Positions 35,162-43,635 of a stretch of DNA of 64,000 bases are shown here, one piece after another. Location: the NCBI GenBank assembly GCA_017849575.1, contig JAFIGV010000007.1, forward strand, positions 1 through 64,000, read 5' to 3'. Each line of letters begins with the position of its first letter. The first letter of the stretch is position 1. The translations under genes were made by a program, and so were the position numbers. This DNA comes from Flavipsychrobacter sp. (GTDB lineage Bacteria; Bacteroidota; Bacteroidia; Chitinophagales; Chitinophagaceae). The notes beneath the pieces are model-generated. The model did no database searches. It had not been told where the DNA came from and saw only the letters and a program-made list of their open reading frames with translations.

Positions 35162-37909
35162 ATGAAAAAACTGCTGCTACTGCTTCTCCTGTCAGGTTGC
35201 ACACTGGCCACCTTTGCTCAAAGCAAAAAGAAGGCTGCGCCGAAAACCAATGCTGCTGCGCCCACCTTCGTTACGAAAGTGGAAAACATCACAGAGTACA
35301 AACTTAAAAACGGCATGCAGGTATTGTTGATACCTGACGCTACCCAAAACAACGTGCTGGTCAATATTGTCTATCGCGTAGGTTCTCGCAATGAGGGCTA
35401 CGGAGAAACCGGGATGGCGCACTTGCTGGAACATATGCTTTTTAAGGGAACGCAACGTATCACCGACATCAAAAAAGCCATAGCCGACAAGGGCGCACAG
35501 GCAAACGGAACTACATGGTACGACCGTACCAATTATTATGAGATCCTTCCCGCCAGCGACGACAATTTGAAATGGGCACTTGATATGGAGGCAGATCGGA
35601 TGATCAATTCGAGAATAGCGGCAGAAGATCTTGCCAAAGAGTTTTCTGTAGTGCGTAATGAATTTGAAGCCGGAGAGAATTATCCCGAACAGATACTGGA
35701 GGAGCGTATTCTGAGTACCATGTTCCTCTGGCATAACTACGGAAAATCCACCATAGGCAGCAAAGAGGATATTGAAAAAGTTCCCGCAGAAAGGCTAAAG
35801 GTCTTTTACAAAAAATACTACCAGCCTGATAACGCCACGCTTATTGTTGCCGGCAAATTCGACACGGAAAAAACCCTTGCATGGATTGCACAATACTTCA
35901 GCACTATTGAAAAGCCGTCGCGGGTCATTCCTCCCGACTACACGGTAGAGCCCGTTCAGGACGGTGAAAGAATGGTGAGCCTGAGGAGAAATGGTGATGT
36001 ACAATACATCGGCGCCGGATTTCACACGGCACCTTATGCCCATCCTGACTTTGCCGCCAACAGAGCGCTGATCAGCATTCTTACCAACGAACCCTCGGGC
36101 TATTTGTACAAAAAACTAATCGAGACCAAAAAGGCGACAAAAGTCTATGGTTACGCACAAACCTTGCACGATCCCGGGTTTAGCTATTTTGGTGTTGAGG
36201 TTCCCAAAGACAAGAATGTGAAAGAAGCGAGAAAGGTGTTGCTGGATGCATTCAACAGTCTCGATACCCTTCGGTTTACACAAGATGATCTTACCCGCGC
36301 AAAGAATGCGATCATCAAAAGCGAAGAAAATCTCTATAATAACACGATCTATTTCGGCATCCGCCTTACGGAGTCTATTGGAGCCGGTGATTACCGTCTT
36401 TGGTTTCTTAACCGCGACCGCATAGAACAATTGAAGTTGAAAGACGTGAACGATGTTGCGCACAAATATTACAAGCAAAGCAACCGTACCTACGGCGTAT
36501 TTACTCCCGACAAAAATCCTGATCGCACAGATGTACCTGCCGTTCCGGATATCGCCGGCATGGTGAACAACTACAAAGGAAAGGAAGTACAGGCCATCAC
36601 CGAAACCTTCGAAGCGTCTATCAAAAACATAAAAGAAAAAACGGTTTATGGCACGCTGGCTAACGGAATGAGGTACGCCATCCTGCATAAACCCGTAAAA
36701 GGCAACAAGATATTTGCCACCATGATGCTAAAAATGGGCGATGAAAAATCACTTTCGGGAAAAAATCTGGTATCGAATCTTACCGCACGTATGCTGAAGT
36801 ACGGCACTAAATCGAGGAGCAGAAAGGAAATCAGCGATGAGTTGGATAAAAACAAAACAAGCATCAGCTTCTATGGCAATACCAACACATTGTATGCCGG
36901 GGTCAATACAGATAAAGAACACTTTGCTGCGGCTATGGACCTTTTGCAGGATATGCTCTTGCACCCGAGCTTTGATGAGAAGGAATATGACAAGCTGATG
37001 CTCGACGTGAAGGCTGACCTTGAAAATTCGATGACCGACCCGATGAATGTAGCTTCAGAAACGATGACGAAGAAGCTCAACCTCTACCCTAAAGGCCACC
37101 CCTACTATCCTCAAACATCAAAGGAACAACTGGCCGACCTCGGCACCGTAACACTGCAAGAGATCAAAGACTTCTACAATAATTTCTACGGCAGCAGTAA
37201 TGGCTATATGAGTTTTGTGGGTGATGTGCAGGCAGAGGACGCCAAAAAAGTGCTGGCTGCCAACTATGGAAAGTGGAACTCAGCTCAACCATACAAAGAC
37301 ATCAAAGAAAAATACTTCGATGTGAAAGGCGCTACAGAGGTAATACAGATAGACGACAAAACTAACGCCACGCTTATGGGCGGACAAAACATCGCGCTCA
37401 CGCAGCAGGATGAAGACTTTGTACCGCTTTTGATGGCCAATGAGATGCTGGGTGGCGGGGCCTTCCTCTCCTCACGCATCCCCCAGCGCCTGCGCGAAGC
37501 TGAGGGTATGAGCTACGGAGCCGGCTCATGGTACAGTGCAGACTACCGCTATCCCTCGGGAAGTATGGGCTTGTACGCCATCTTCAATCCCAGTTATCAG
37601 GAAAAACTCAATAATGCCTTGCATGAGGAAATCAACAAAGCAATCGAAAAGGGTTTTACGGAAGAGGAATGGAAAAGCTCATTACAAAGCTGGCTGCAGC
37701 AACGCAAAATATCCCTCGATGAAAACAACTATCTCGTGAGCATGCTTAACAACTACATGTTTGATGGTAAAGACCTGAACTACTATACAGACATGGAAGA
37801 AAAAGCGAAAAGCCTTAAGCTCGCACAGATCAACGCGGCACTTAAGAAATACATAGACCCCGATAAGATGATCCTGATCTATGCAGGAGATTTCAAAAAG
37901 AAGAATTAG
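35162..37909 (+). CDS. M16 family zinc metallopeptidase, double-domain, exported
   Basis: A 915-residue exported peptidase of the pitrilysin/insulinase family. The N-terminal M16 unit carries the inverted zinc motif H87-L-L-E90-H91 and the downstream glutamate in V-V-R-N-E-F. The second unit (from about residue 490) keeps the fold but has no HxxEH and probably closes the chamber. The N-terminus could be a signal peptide I or a lipoprotein signal (L-L-S-G-C), which sequence alone does not decide. The ATG at 35162 begins the signal sequence; the in-frame codons from 35096 are discounted. A terminator follows directly. Confidence 0.9.
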   Translation: MKKLLLLLLLSGCTLATFAQSKKKAAPKTNAAAPTFVTKVENITEYKLKNGMQVLLIPDATQNNVLVNIVYRVGSRNEGYGETGMAHLLEHMLFKGTQRITDIKKAIADKGAQANGTTWYDRTNYYEILPASDDNLKWALDMEADRMINSRIAAEDLAKEFSVVRNEFEAGENYPEQILEERILSTMFLWHNYGKSTIGSKEDIEKVPAERLKVFYKKYYQPDNATLIVAGKFDTEKTLAWIAQYFSTIEKPSRVIPPDYTVEPVQDGERMVSLRRNGDVQYIGAGFHTAPYAHPDFAANRALISILTNEPSGYLYKKLIETKKATKVYGYAQTLHDPGFSYFGVEVPKDKNVKEARKVLLDAFNSLDTLRFTQDDLTRAKNAIIKSEENLYNNTIYFGIRLTESIGAGDYRLWFLNRDRIEQLKLKDVNDVAHKYYKQSNRTYGVFTPDKNPDRTDVPAVPDIAGMVNNYKGKEVQAITETFEASIKNIKEKTVYGTLANGMRYAILHKPVKGNKIFATMMLKMGDEKSLSGKNLVSNLTARMLKYGTKSRSRKEISDELDKNKTSISFYGNTNTLYAGVNTDKEHFAAAMDLLQDMLLHPSFDEKEYDKLMLDVKADLENSMTDPMNVASETMTKKLNLYPKGHPYYPQTSKEQLADLGTVTLQEIKDFYNNFYGSSNGYMSFVGDVQAEDAKKVLAANYGKWNSAQPYKDIKEKYFDVKGATEVIQIDDKTNATLMGGQNIALTQQDEDFVPLLMANEMLGGGAFLSSRIPQRLREAEGMSYGAGSWYSADYRYPSGSMGLYAIFNPSYQEKLNNALHEEINKAIEKGFTEEEWKSSLQSWLQQRKISLDENNYLVSMLNNYMFDGKDLNYYTDMEEKAKSLKLAQINAALKKYIDPDKMILIYAGDFKKKN

Positions 37910-37927
37910 GGTCTCTGATTAGCGAAC

Positions 37928-37962
37928 AGAAGCGAGGCGTGAAGCTTCGCTTCTTTTTTTTT
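37928..37962 (+). terminator. Intrinsic terminator after the M16 peptidase gene
   Basis: An 8-bp stem (37928-37935 with 37947-37954) is followed by nine T residues on the plus strand. Confidence 0.8.
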
Positions 37963-38101
37963 GAAATTTCTCAAAACAGATAGAAGCGTCGGCCTTTCTG
38001 CTCTCCGCCCCTCTGCAACAAACCATTTGCTGGTCCGAATATTTTGCAGCAACTCAAAAAAGTCCGTGGAACACAAAAAAAATAAGGAAGAAAGAAAAGT
38101 G

Positions 38102-38278
38102 ATGCAGGAATACTACCATCCGGAAAAATCCAATTTTGATGAACAGGAAGATTCCGGAAAAACACAAAGGATCAGCAACGCAGACAAATCAGGACCACCG
38201 CGAAATGACGATGGCTCACCAGAAGATAATCGGCGAGGAGATGCCCGCAGTCGCTACGGAGAAGATGCACCTGAGTAA
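38102..38278 (+). CDS. Possible small hydrophilic protein
   Basis: An open frame of 58 codons rich in Asp, Glu, Asn, Arg and Gly, with an A/G-rich, Shine-Dalgarno-like stretch before the ATG. It has no recognisable domain, no signal peptide and a disorder-type composition. It lies between the M16 terminator and the Nudix gene. It could be a real small protein or chance. Confidence 0.35.
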   Translation: MQEYYHPEKSNFDEQEDSGKTQRISNADKSGPPRNDDGSPEDNRRGDARSRYGEDAPE

Positions 38279-38335
38279 AACCGCCGCAAAAAATCTTTCG
38301 TGGGGTGTGCCGGTGCACTGCCCTAACTTGCGGCA

Positions 38336-38896
38336 ATGAACCATGAACGAAATCTACCAGAGGGTTGGTCGGTGCTCTCCTCACAATACCTACAACACGA
38401 GGCCTGGCTGACCGTGCGTTGTGAACAACTTAAGCTCCCTAATGGTCACATCATTCCCAGGTATTTTGTACTCGAGTATCCGGATTGGGTGAATACAATC
38501 GCGATGACCCCCGATGGGCAATTTGTATTGGTACGTCAATATCGCCACGCCATCGGCGGAACTGCCTACGAGCTTTGCGCTGGTGTGGCAGACCCTACCG
38601 ATGCTACACCCATGGAAGCAGCCCGGCGCGAACTTCTTGAGGAAACTGGCTATGGCGGTGGCGAATGGATACCCTGGATGCAAATAGCACCCAATCCCGC
38701 TACTTCAGACAACTGGGTGCATTGTTTTTTGGCACGGAAGGTAGAAAAAATCGCAGCTCCTAAACCTGAGCCGAGCGAGCAAATCTCCGTTCATTTATTT
38801 GACAGAAAACAACTTAAAGCAATGCTTCTGGACGGCTCCATTATTCAGGCTACACATCTGGCACCCCTCTGGAAGTTTTTTGCAGAAGAACGTTGA
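38336..38896 (+). CDS. Nudix hydrolase, ADP-ribose pyrophosphatase-like
   Basis: A 186-residue Nudix protein similar in overall layout to ADP-ribose pyrophosphatases (F-V-L-V-R-Q-Y-R, E-L-C-A-G-V). It would split a nucleoside diphosphate linked to another group. The catalytic helix R-E-L-L-E-E-T-G is intact, but the stretch from the box glycine (G-V-A-D-P-T-D-A-T) is one residue longer than the canonical 23-residue Nudix box, and the usual Glu at position 7 is an Asp. Whether that alters metal use is unknown. No neighbour suggests a pathway. Confidence 0.88.
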   Translation: MNHERNLPEGWSVLSSQYLQHEAWLTVRCEQLKLPNGHIIPRYFVLEYPDWVNTIAMTPDGQFVLVRQYRHAIGGTAYELCAGVADPTDATPMEAARRELLEETGYGGGEWIPWMQIAPNPATSDNWVHCFLARKVEKIAAPKPEPSEQISVHLFDRKQLKAMLLDGSIIQATHLAPLWKFFAEER

Positions 38897-38909
38897 GGCT
38901 AACGGCCCG

Positions 38910-39155
38910 TTAACCTTTGTAATTTTCCAAACGTTCCGCAAGCTCAGTTTCGAGACTGTCAGGTATGGCAACAGCTTCGTCACCGATGGCCGCATATTTA
39001 CCCATACCGGAGTCGTAGGCAAAAACGTACTCGCCATCGCCGTAGGCAACACGAAACCGCTTTTCATTGTTAAAATCAAAAGGCGTTACGCGCACTTTAT
39101 ACGGAACGCCGTCAATTACACTCATTACATCAAAAGATCCCATAGAACTGTTCAT
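38910..39155 (-). CDS. Small conserved-looking hypothetical protein
   Basis: An 81-residue soluble protein from the ATG at 39155 (an upstream ATG at 39209 would add 18 poorly structured residues). It has the look of a compact beta-rich domain: V-P-Y-K-V-R-V-T-P-F-D-F-N, R-F-R-V-A-Y-G-D-G-E-Y-V-F-A-Y-D, then a helix L-E-T-E-L-A-E-R-L-E at the end. No family is recognised. Upstream lies the structured 39295-39433 segment, which could be its leader if transcription begins at 39585. Confidence 0.55.
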   Translation of the reverse strand: MNSSMGSFDVMSVIDGVPYKVRVTPFDFNNEKRFRVAYGDGEYVFAYDSGMGKYAAIGDEAVAIPDSLETELAERLENYKG

Positions 39156-39294
39156 TTGGTTAGTGTCTCCACTCTCAGCGATGGAAACCGCTAAGGGATA
39201 TAAAAACAAGATGCCAGGGTTATAAAACAGTAATATTGGGGAGCCTAATGCCGATGACGAGGTCTAAAAAATTTCGAAGCGAAGTGCTGAGATG

Positions 39295-39585
39295 AAAAAA
39301 CAGAAAATAAAGGCGCAGGTTAGTAGCCACGACTTTCTGGGTACGGCCAAGCACCCCAAACATCAGAAAAACTACGCCTGCGCTTTATTTCCCGACAGCC
39401 TACCTTGGTCTGCTGTCGTCTCCCTGATGTTTGTGTTTTTTCGGCCGTTTTAGAAAACCGGGGACAAAATGTATTTCAAAAAATGTAGTTGAACATTTAC
39501 GTATATGAACGGAGCCACATGAGCTTCCCTAAAACTATACGGGTCAACTATTTGAAAGAACTGCTCATGCTGCACCTTGATCAGT
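39295..39585 (-). ncRNA. Candidate structured RNA or leader with crossing stems (pseudoknot or switch geometry)
   Basis: No convincing gene occupies 39210-39799, but this part is dense in base-pairing. Stem 1: 39305-39311 and 39313-39319 pair with 39384-39390 and 39377-39383 (14 bp, one bulged G), extended by 39323-39326 with 39372-39375. Stem 2: 39357-39366 pairs perfectly with 39424-39433 (10 bp) and crosses stem 1. Stem 3: 39393-39399 pairs with 39412-39418. A fourth hairpin pairs 39518-39524 with 39563-39569. Oligo-T follows stem 1 on the minus strand (39300-39295) and stem 2 on the plus strand (39436-39441). A minus-strand promoter at 39592-39623 favours leftward transcription of about 290 bases, either as a free RNA or as leader of the 38910-39155 gene. 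No match to tmRNA, RNase P RNA or SRP RNA core motifs was seen; a 6S-type RNA is possible. Direction and ends are inferred. Confidence 0.45.
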
Positions 39586-39591
39586 GCCGTG

Positions 39592-39623
39592 CAAATATAG
39601 CAGATAAAAGCTCAAACTTGCAA
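39592..39623 (-). promoter_or_regulatory. Leftward promoter (TTG-N21-TATATTTG)
   Basis: On the minus strand an exact TATATTTG (39599 to 39592) lies 21 bases after a TTG (39623 to 39621). It points at the structured segment and would start transcription near 39585. Confidence 0.6.
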
Positions 39624-39644
39624 GTATTGTCAACTGTATTTTTG
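39618..39644 (+). promoter_or_regulatory. Rightward promoter (TTG-N16-TATTTTTG)
   Basis: An exact TATTTTTG (39637-39644) with a TTG 16 bases upstream (39618-39620), shorter than the preferred spacing. It points at the small gene at 39800, implying a leader of about 150 bases. Its -33 TTG and that of the leftward promoter are the two halves of the palindrome CTTGCAAG (39617-39624). Confidence 0.45.
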
Positions 39645-39799
39645 TAAGATTTCTAACCACTTGAGCATAACACATGCCTGCAAAAACATGAAAGCGAAAT
39701 AAGCTATCTAAGGCGCTGGATAAAAGGCACTTGACGATTGAAGGATTTCTTTATGAAGCGGTGGCATAATATTCTTTCTCAAGTCTGAAACGGAGGGCT

Positions 39800-40024
39800 A
39801 TGAAAACAACAGATGAATATTGGGAGCAAGGCGCAGAAGTCATTTCCTTTGAGATTGCAGGTCTTCCTGAAGCGGAACTGGTCGATTTGTTTCGTGATCT
39901 GCCAGAGCCTTCGTTAAAACAATGGTTGCAATACTACATTGCCCGGGAGGAATACAGAGTATGCAAGGTGATAAAAGAGCAATTGGATCGACGAAAAGAT
40001 GAGCAGCAATCAAAAGCAGCCTAA
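39800..40024 (+). CDS. Small acidic hypothetical protein
   Basis: A 74-residue soluble, mostly helical protein (E-A-E-L-V-D-L-F-R-D-L, then R-E-E-Y-R-V-C-K-V-I-K-E-Q-L-D-R-R). It has one of the clearest ribosome binding sites in the window (GGAGG seven bases before the ATG) and is followed by a strong terminator, which together support a real gene. No family is recognised. Confidence 0.7.
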   Translation: MKTTDEYWEQGAEVISFEIAGLPEAELVDLFRDLPEPSLKQWLQYYIAREEYRVCKVIKEQLDRRKDEQQSKAA

Positions 40025-40057
40025 ACAAAAGTGTGAACTTCAGGTAGTCCGACAGCA

Positions 40058-40094
40058 GAGACCGCCGTTCCGAAAGGACCGGCGGTCTCTTTTA
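40058..40094 (+). terminator. Strong intrinsic terminator after the small 39800 gene
   Basis: A 10-bp stem (40058-40067 with 40080-40089), extended past a T-C mismatch by TCC/GGA closing a GAAA tetraloop, then a T-rich stretch. Confidence 0.88.
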
Positions 40095-40216
40095 TTCAAG
40101 ACTGATTCACTGGAGAAACACAGCTTAACTTCCCTTTTACGACCTACTTCAAAAAAAAAAAAGACGACCCGCTGTCTGCAAGTCGTCCGATAAATTTTGA
40201 AGAGCCTTGGAAGTGA

Positions 40217-41410
40217 TTATCGTCTGAAACCGCCACTCCGTGGTGCAGACGGGCTTCCGCCATTCATCCGAGGCGATTCCATTCTCGGCGCCTCATAACG
40301 AGGTTGCGCCCTGGGCTGTTCGTATCGGGGTTGTTCGTACCTCGGTTGTTCATAACGAGGCTGTTGTGGCTGATATCTCTGTTGCCGATCGTTTCCCGGC
40401 TGCTGGGGCACCCTTTCACCGCGCGAAGGCTGTTGGTCGTAGCGCTGAGGCGATGTCTGCCCGCCCCTGGGCTGGTTATAACTGCCTGGTGCATTAGCCG
40501 GTCTGTCGTCGCTTTGAGAATACCTGCTGTCATATCGATTGTTACGGTCTGAGGGTTGGCCGGCGTTCCTCTGCGCATCTTCCCGGGTAAACGTCCGTGG
40601 TGCAGGTCTATTGTTTTGATCAGCTTGCCTGGGGTCGTTTCTATCCGTTTGATTCCTTTCGGTAGTGCGAGCCCCGGTTTCGGGCTGCGAAACATTGGTT
40701 ACTCGTCTGCGTACCACAGGCTCTGGGCCAGAGGCCTGCGTATTTCCGGAATAGTTTCCGGTTCTTGGGCCATTGTTAAGGCTGCCGTCGGTACTGTGCC
40801 TTGGACCATAGTTCACGGTTCGCACATTGTTGTTATAAATGCCGGCATAGTAGCCATTCCAATAACCTGAGTAATAAGGATTTCCATACCAGCCGCCATA
40901 GTAAGGATAATTCCAGCAGCTATAGTATGCCGGATATCCATACCATGTGTACCATCCCCAATAAGAATTCCAATAGGGACCATATCCAAAACTCATGGAA
41001 AAACCGGGGCGATTCCATGCGCTCCATCCCCAGTAAGGATCATACCAATAGGGATTGTACCAGTACGGATTGTAAAAAGTACTCCAATACCCCATGTTAT
41101 AGAACGAGTAATTGAAGCGATTGATACGGGAAGCATAATAATAATCGTCGTCATTGCTATAGCCATCGTTGTCGTAGCTGCGGCCATAGCTTTGATAGTT
41201 CTGCCCGTCGTCCTCATTCCGATAAGAGTCGTAGCTCGGATCATCCTCCGCAGCGACCCTTTGTCTCGTCTCTTCCTCTGCTCTTTTCTTATCTTCTTGC
41301 TTTTGCTTTTCTATGTCCGAGCTATTAAAATAAATGTCGTCGCTTTGCGCAAAAGAGCACATTTGCCCGCCGCCAAACAGCATCAGACCTATAAACAGGA
41401 GCCTTTTCAT
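40217..41410 (-). CDS. Secreted low-complexity protein with aromatic-rich core and RYEQP-type repeats
   Basis: A 397-residue exported protein in three parts. After a signal peptide (1-21), residues about 25-90 are acidic and helical (K-Q-E-D-K-K-R-A-E-E-E-T-R). Residues about 95-200 are extraordinarily rich in Tyr, Trp, Asn, Pro and Gly (Y-N-P-Y-W-Y-N-P-Y-W-Y-D-P-Y-W). Residues about 230-397 are Arg/Gln/Pro/Asn-rich and disordered, with tandem R-Y-E-Q-P units. No enzymatic domain is visible. Similar aromatic-rich exported proteins are frequent in Bacteroidota but unassigned. The sequence suggests a sticky surface or matrix protein, which is an inference. Confidence 0.7.
   Translation of the reverse strand: MKRLLFIGLMLFGGGQMCSFAQSDDIYFNSSDIEKQKQEDKKRAEEETRQRVAAEDDPSYDSYRNEDDGQNYQSYGRSYDNDGYSNDDDYYYASRINRFNYSFYNMGYWSTFYNPYWYNPYWYDPYWGWSAWNRPGFSMSFGYGPYWNSYWGWYTWYGYPAYYSCWNYPYYGGWYGNPYYSGYWNGYYAGIYNNNVRTVNYGPRHSTDGSLNNGPRTGNYSGNTQASGPEPVVRRRVTNVSQPETGARTTERNQTDRNDPRQADQNNRPAPRTFTREDAQRNAGQPSDRNNRYDSRYSQSDDRPANAPGSYNQPRGGQTSPQRYDQQPSRGERVPQQPGNDRQQRYQPQQPRYEQPRYEQPRYEQPRAQPRYEAPRMESPRMNGGSPSAPRSGGFRR
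40290..40373 (-). repeat. Tandem 15-base repeat coding for RYEQP-like units
   Basis: Within the aromatic-rich protein gene, about five tandem units read R-Y-E-Q-P, R-Y-E-Q-P, R-Y-E-Q-P, R-A-Q-P, R-Y-E-A-P on the minus strand. Codons vary between units, so the repeat is old or selected at protein level. Confidence 0.6.
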
Positions 41411-41449
41411 ACCCTTGGATTTGCTTTAAGAATTGCCTTGTGAAATTAC

Positions 41450-41457
41450 TACTTTTG
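41450..41457 (+). promoter_or_regulatory. Promoter -7 box (TACTTTTG) before proS
   Basis: An exact TAnnTTTG box 50 bases before the proS ATG. No TTG at the best spacing upstream. Its position supports the start at 41508 rather than an in-frame codon at 41433. Confidence 0.4.
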
Positions 41458-41507
41458 CAGCATTCTGCCTAAGCTGCAGACGCATCGAAAAGCATGCCAG
41501 ATTTTTT

Positions 41508-42986
41508 ATGAGCACATTAACAACACGCAGTCAGGACTATAGTCAATGGTACAATGATCTTATCTTGAAAGGAGGCCTTGCAGACTACTCTTCGGTGAGA
41601 GGCTGCATGGTGATAAAGCCGTATGGTTATGCCCTTTGGGAAAACATGCGCGATGTGCTGGACCGGATGTTCAAATCTACAGGGCATCAGAATGCCTACT
41701 TTCCGCTGTTTGTTCCCAAAAGTCTTTTTGAAGCCGAAGAAAAAAACGCGGAAGGTTTTGCAAAGGAATGTGCCGTAGTAACCCACTACCGCCTGAAGGC
41801 CGATCCGGAGCAGAAGGGAAAACTGATCGTTGACCCTGCCGCACGCCTTGAAGAAGAACTTGTGGTGCGCCCCACCAGCGAGGCCATTATCTGGAATACA
41901 TACAAAGGCTGGATACAATCGTATCGCGACCTTCCCTTGCTGATCAACCAATGGGCCAATGTGGTGCGTTGGGAAATGCGCACGCGGCTTTTTTTGCGTA
42001 CCGCAGAATTTCTTTGGCAGGAGGGACACACTGCCCACGCCACCAAAGAAGAGGCACTTAGCGAAACGCTGCAAATGTTAGATGTCTATGCTCAGTTTGC
42101 CGAAGAATACATGGCCTTACCCGTAGTAAAGGGCATCAAAACTGCAAATGAACGCTTTGCCGGCGCGGAAGACACCTACTGCATTGAAGCGTTGATGCAG
42201 GATGGCAAAGCACTGCAGGCAGGTACATCGCATTTTCTGGGTCAGAATTTCGCTAAGGCATTTGATGTAAAGTTTGCTGCCAAAGACAATACGATGGAGT
42301 ACGTATGGGCTACATCGTGGGGGGTTTCTACCCGGCTGATCGGCGCGTTGGTGATGGCCCATAGTGACGATCAGGGACTTGTATTACCGCCAAAGATAGC
42401 GCCCCTGCAGGTGGTGATTGTGCCCATTTTCAGCAAGGATGCTGAAGCCCGGCAGAAAATTGATGAAACGGCAGAGCAACTGACCCGTTCGCTTCGGGGA
42501 AAAGGCATCACTGTGAAGTATGACAACGACGATACTAGCCGTCCGGGATGGAAATTTGCTGAGCATGAACTCCGAGGCGTGCCCGTGCGTATAGCATTAG
42601 GTGCCCGCGATATCGAGCAAAATCAGGCAGAAGTTGCACGACGCGATACCCGAGAGAAAATGACCCTTTCGCTCGAAGGTATAGCCGATGCCATACACCA
42701 GTTGCTTGATGAAATACAACACAATCTCTACAACCGTGCATTACAGTTTCGGGACGCCCATACTACTGCGGTGGATAGCTGGGAAGACTTCGTGCAGGTG
42801 CTGGAGACCAAAGCTGGCTTTATAAGCGCACATTGGGATGGCACGCCTGAAACAGAGGAAAGGATTAAAGAACTGACCAAAGCCACGATACGTTGCATCC
42901 CGCTGAATAATGCTGCCGAAGAGGGCCACTGTGTTTTGAGCGGCAAACCTTCGCGCCAGCGGGTACTGTTCGCCCGGGCCTATTGA
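41508..42986 (+). CDS. proS: Prolyl-tRNA synthetase, short (type 3) form
   Basis: A 492-residue class II synthetase that charges tRNA-Pro. It has the short architecture without the insertion editing domain: an N-terminal catalytic core ([25 protein letters not shown]), an anticodon-binding domain from about residue 300 (L-Q-V-V-I-V-P-I) and a C-terminal zinc-like or tail domain. The protein ends in aromatic residues (R-A-Y), as common in this form. The ATG at 41508 gives [11 protein letters not shown], the usual beginning of this type. Confidence 0.95.
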   Translation: MSTLTTRSQDYSQWYNDLILKGGLADYSSVRGCMVIKPYGYALWENMRDVLDRMFKSTGHQNAYFPLFVPKSLFEAEEKNAEGFAKECAVVTHYRLKADPEQKGKLIVDPAARLEEELVVRPTSEAIIWNTYKGWIQSYRDLPLLINQWANVVRWEMRTRLFLRTAEFLWQEGHTAHATKEEALSETLQMLDVYAQFAEEYMALPVVKGIKTANERFAGAEDTYCIEALMQDGKALQAGTSHFLGQNFAKAFDVKFAAKDNTMEYVWATSWGVSTRLIGALVMAHSDDQGLVLPPKIAPLQVVIVPIFSKDAEARQKIDETAEQLTRSLRGKGITVKYDNDDTSRPGWKFAEHELRGVPVRIALGARDIEQNQAEVARRDTREKMTLSLEGIADAIHQLLDEIQHNLYNRALQFRDAHTTAVDSWEDFVQVLETKAGFISAHWDGTPETEERIKELTKATIRCIPLNNAAEEGHCVLSGKPSRQRVLFARAY

Positions 42987-43027
42987 TTTTGCATTTTTAT
43001 AAGTATTTTTCCTGAAACTATTGGGTC

Positions 43028-43483
43028 ATGGAAGGCAATAAGCAAGACATCTTCAATCTGGGAGTCGATGAAGAAGCACGTGCTCACTTGCTCGAGACTG
43101 CCCGATGGACCAAGTTCATTGCCATTATAGGATTTATCATTCTTGGCTTGCTGATTTTAGTCGGAATTCTGATGGGCTTAGGATTGTCTGTTGCCTCGCA
43201 GATGTACGATACTGCCAACTTCGGTAGCGCTTTCGGAACGGCTATGATGGTGATGTATCTGGTACTTTCGCTGCTCTACTTTTTCCCGATTCTTTATCTC
43301 TACAAATTTTCGGTACTCATCAAGCCAGCCATCCATACCGGAAATAAGCAGCAATTTAATCTTGCACTGAGCTACCAGAAGCGCATGTATAAATTTATCG
43401 GCATTATGCTGCTTGTTGTTTTCGGGTTGTATGCTGTGATGATCATTGCAGCCATTTTGGGCGCGGCATTTTCTTCGGTATAA
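43028..43483 (+). CDS. DUF5362 family membrane protein
   Basis: A 151-residue protein with three or four transmembrane helices: about 30-52, 73-97 and 118-146. The cytoplasmic N-terminus is acidic, and L-S-L-L-Y-F-F-P-I-L-Y-L-Y-K-F is a hallmark of DUF5362. A small helical loop between helices 2 and 3 contains Q-Q-F-N-L-A-L. The function is unknown. A TTG-N18-TATTTTTC near-consensus promoter ends at 43011. Confidence 0.8.
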   Translation: MEGNKQDIFNLGVDEEARAHLLETARWTKFIAIIGFIILGLLILVGILMGLGLSVASQMYDTANFGSAFGTAMMVMYLVLSLLYFFPILYLYKFSVLIKPAIHTGNKQQFNLALSYQKRMYKFIGIMLLVVFGLYAVMIIAAILGAAFSSV

Positions 43484-43575
43484 AGCTTTACATCGGTTTT
43501 CAATGCTGCTGCACCGCGTATCCTTCAGGAATTTTAGGATAGCCCCATAAAAAGCGGCAGGATACTCTTGCGATT

Positions 43576-43608
43576 TTTGTATTTTCCCCATTGCGGAGGT
43601 TACCTTTG
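43576..43608 (+). promoter_or_regulatory. Promoter for the E1 fusion gene (TTTG-N21-TACCTTTG)
   Basis: TTTG at 43576-43579 is 21 bases before an exact TACCTTTG (43601-43608). The start codon follows at 43636. Confidence 0.7.
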
Positions 43609-43635
43609 TAATCCATCAACACCGCAATAGAATTT

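Noticed and set aside
36640-37909. Second active zinc site in the M16 peptidase
   Set aside because: No HxxEH motif is present in the second unit; it is the usual inactive half.
39361-39390. tmRNA-like tag codons on the plus strand (K-N-Y-A-C-A-L, resembling the E-N-Y-A-L-A-A tag)
   Set aside because: No stop codon follows the would-be tag, and neither the tRNA-like 5' and 3' ends nor a TTCGAnTC-type T-loop was found nearby.
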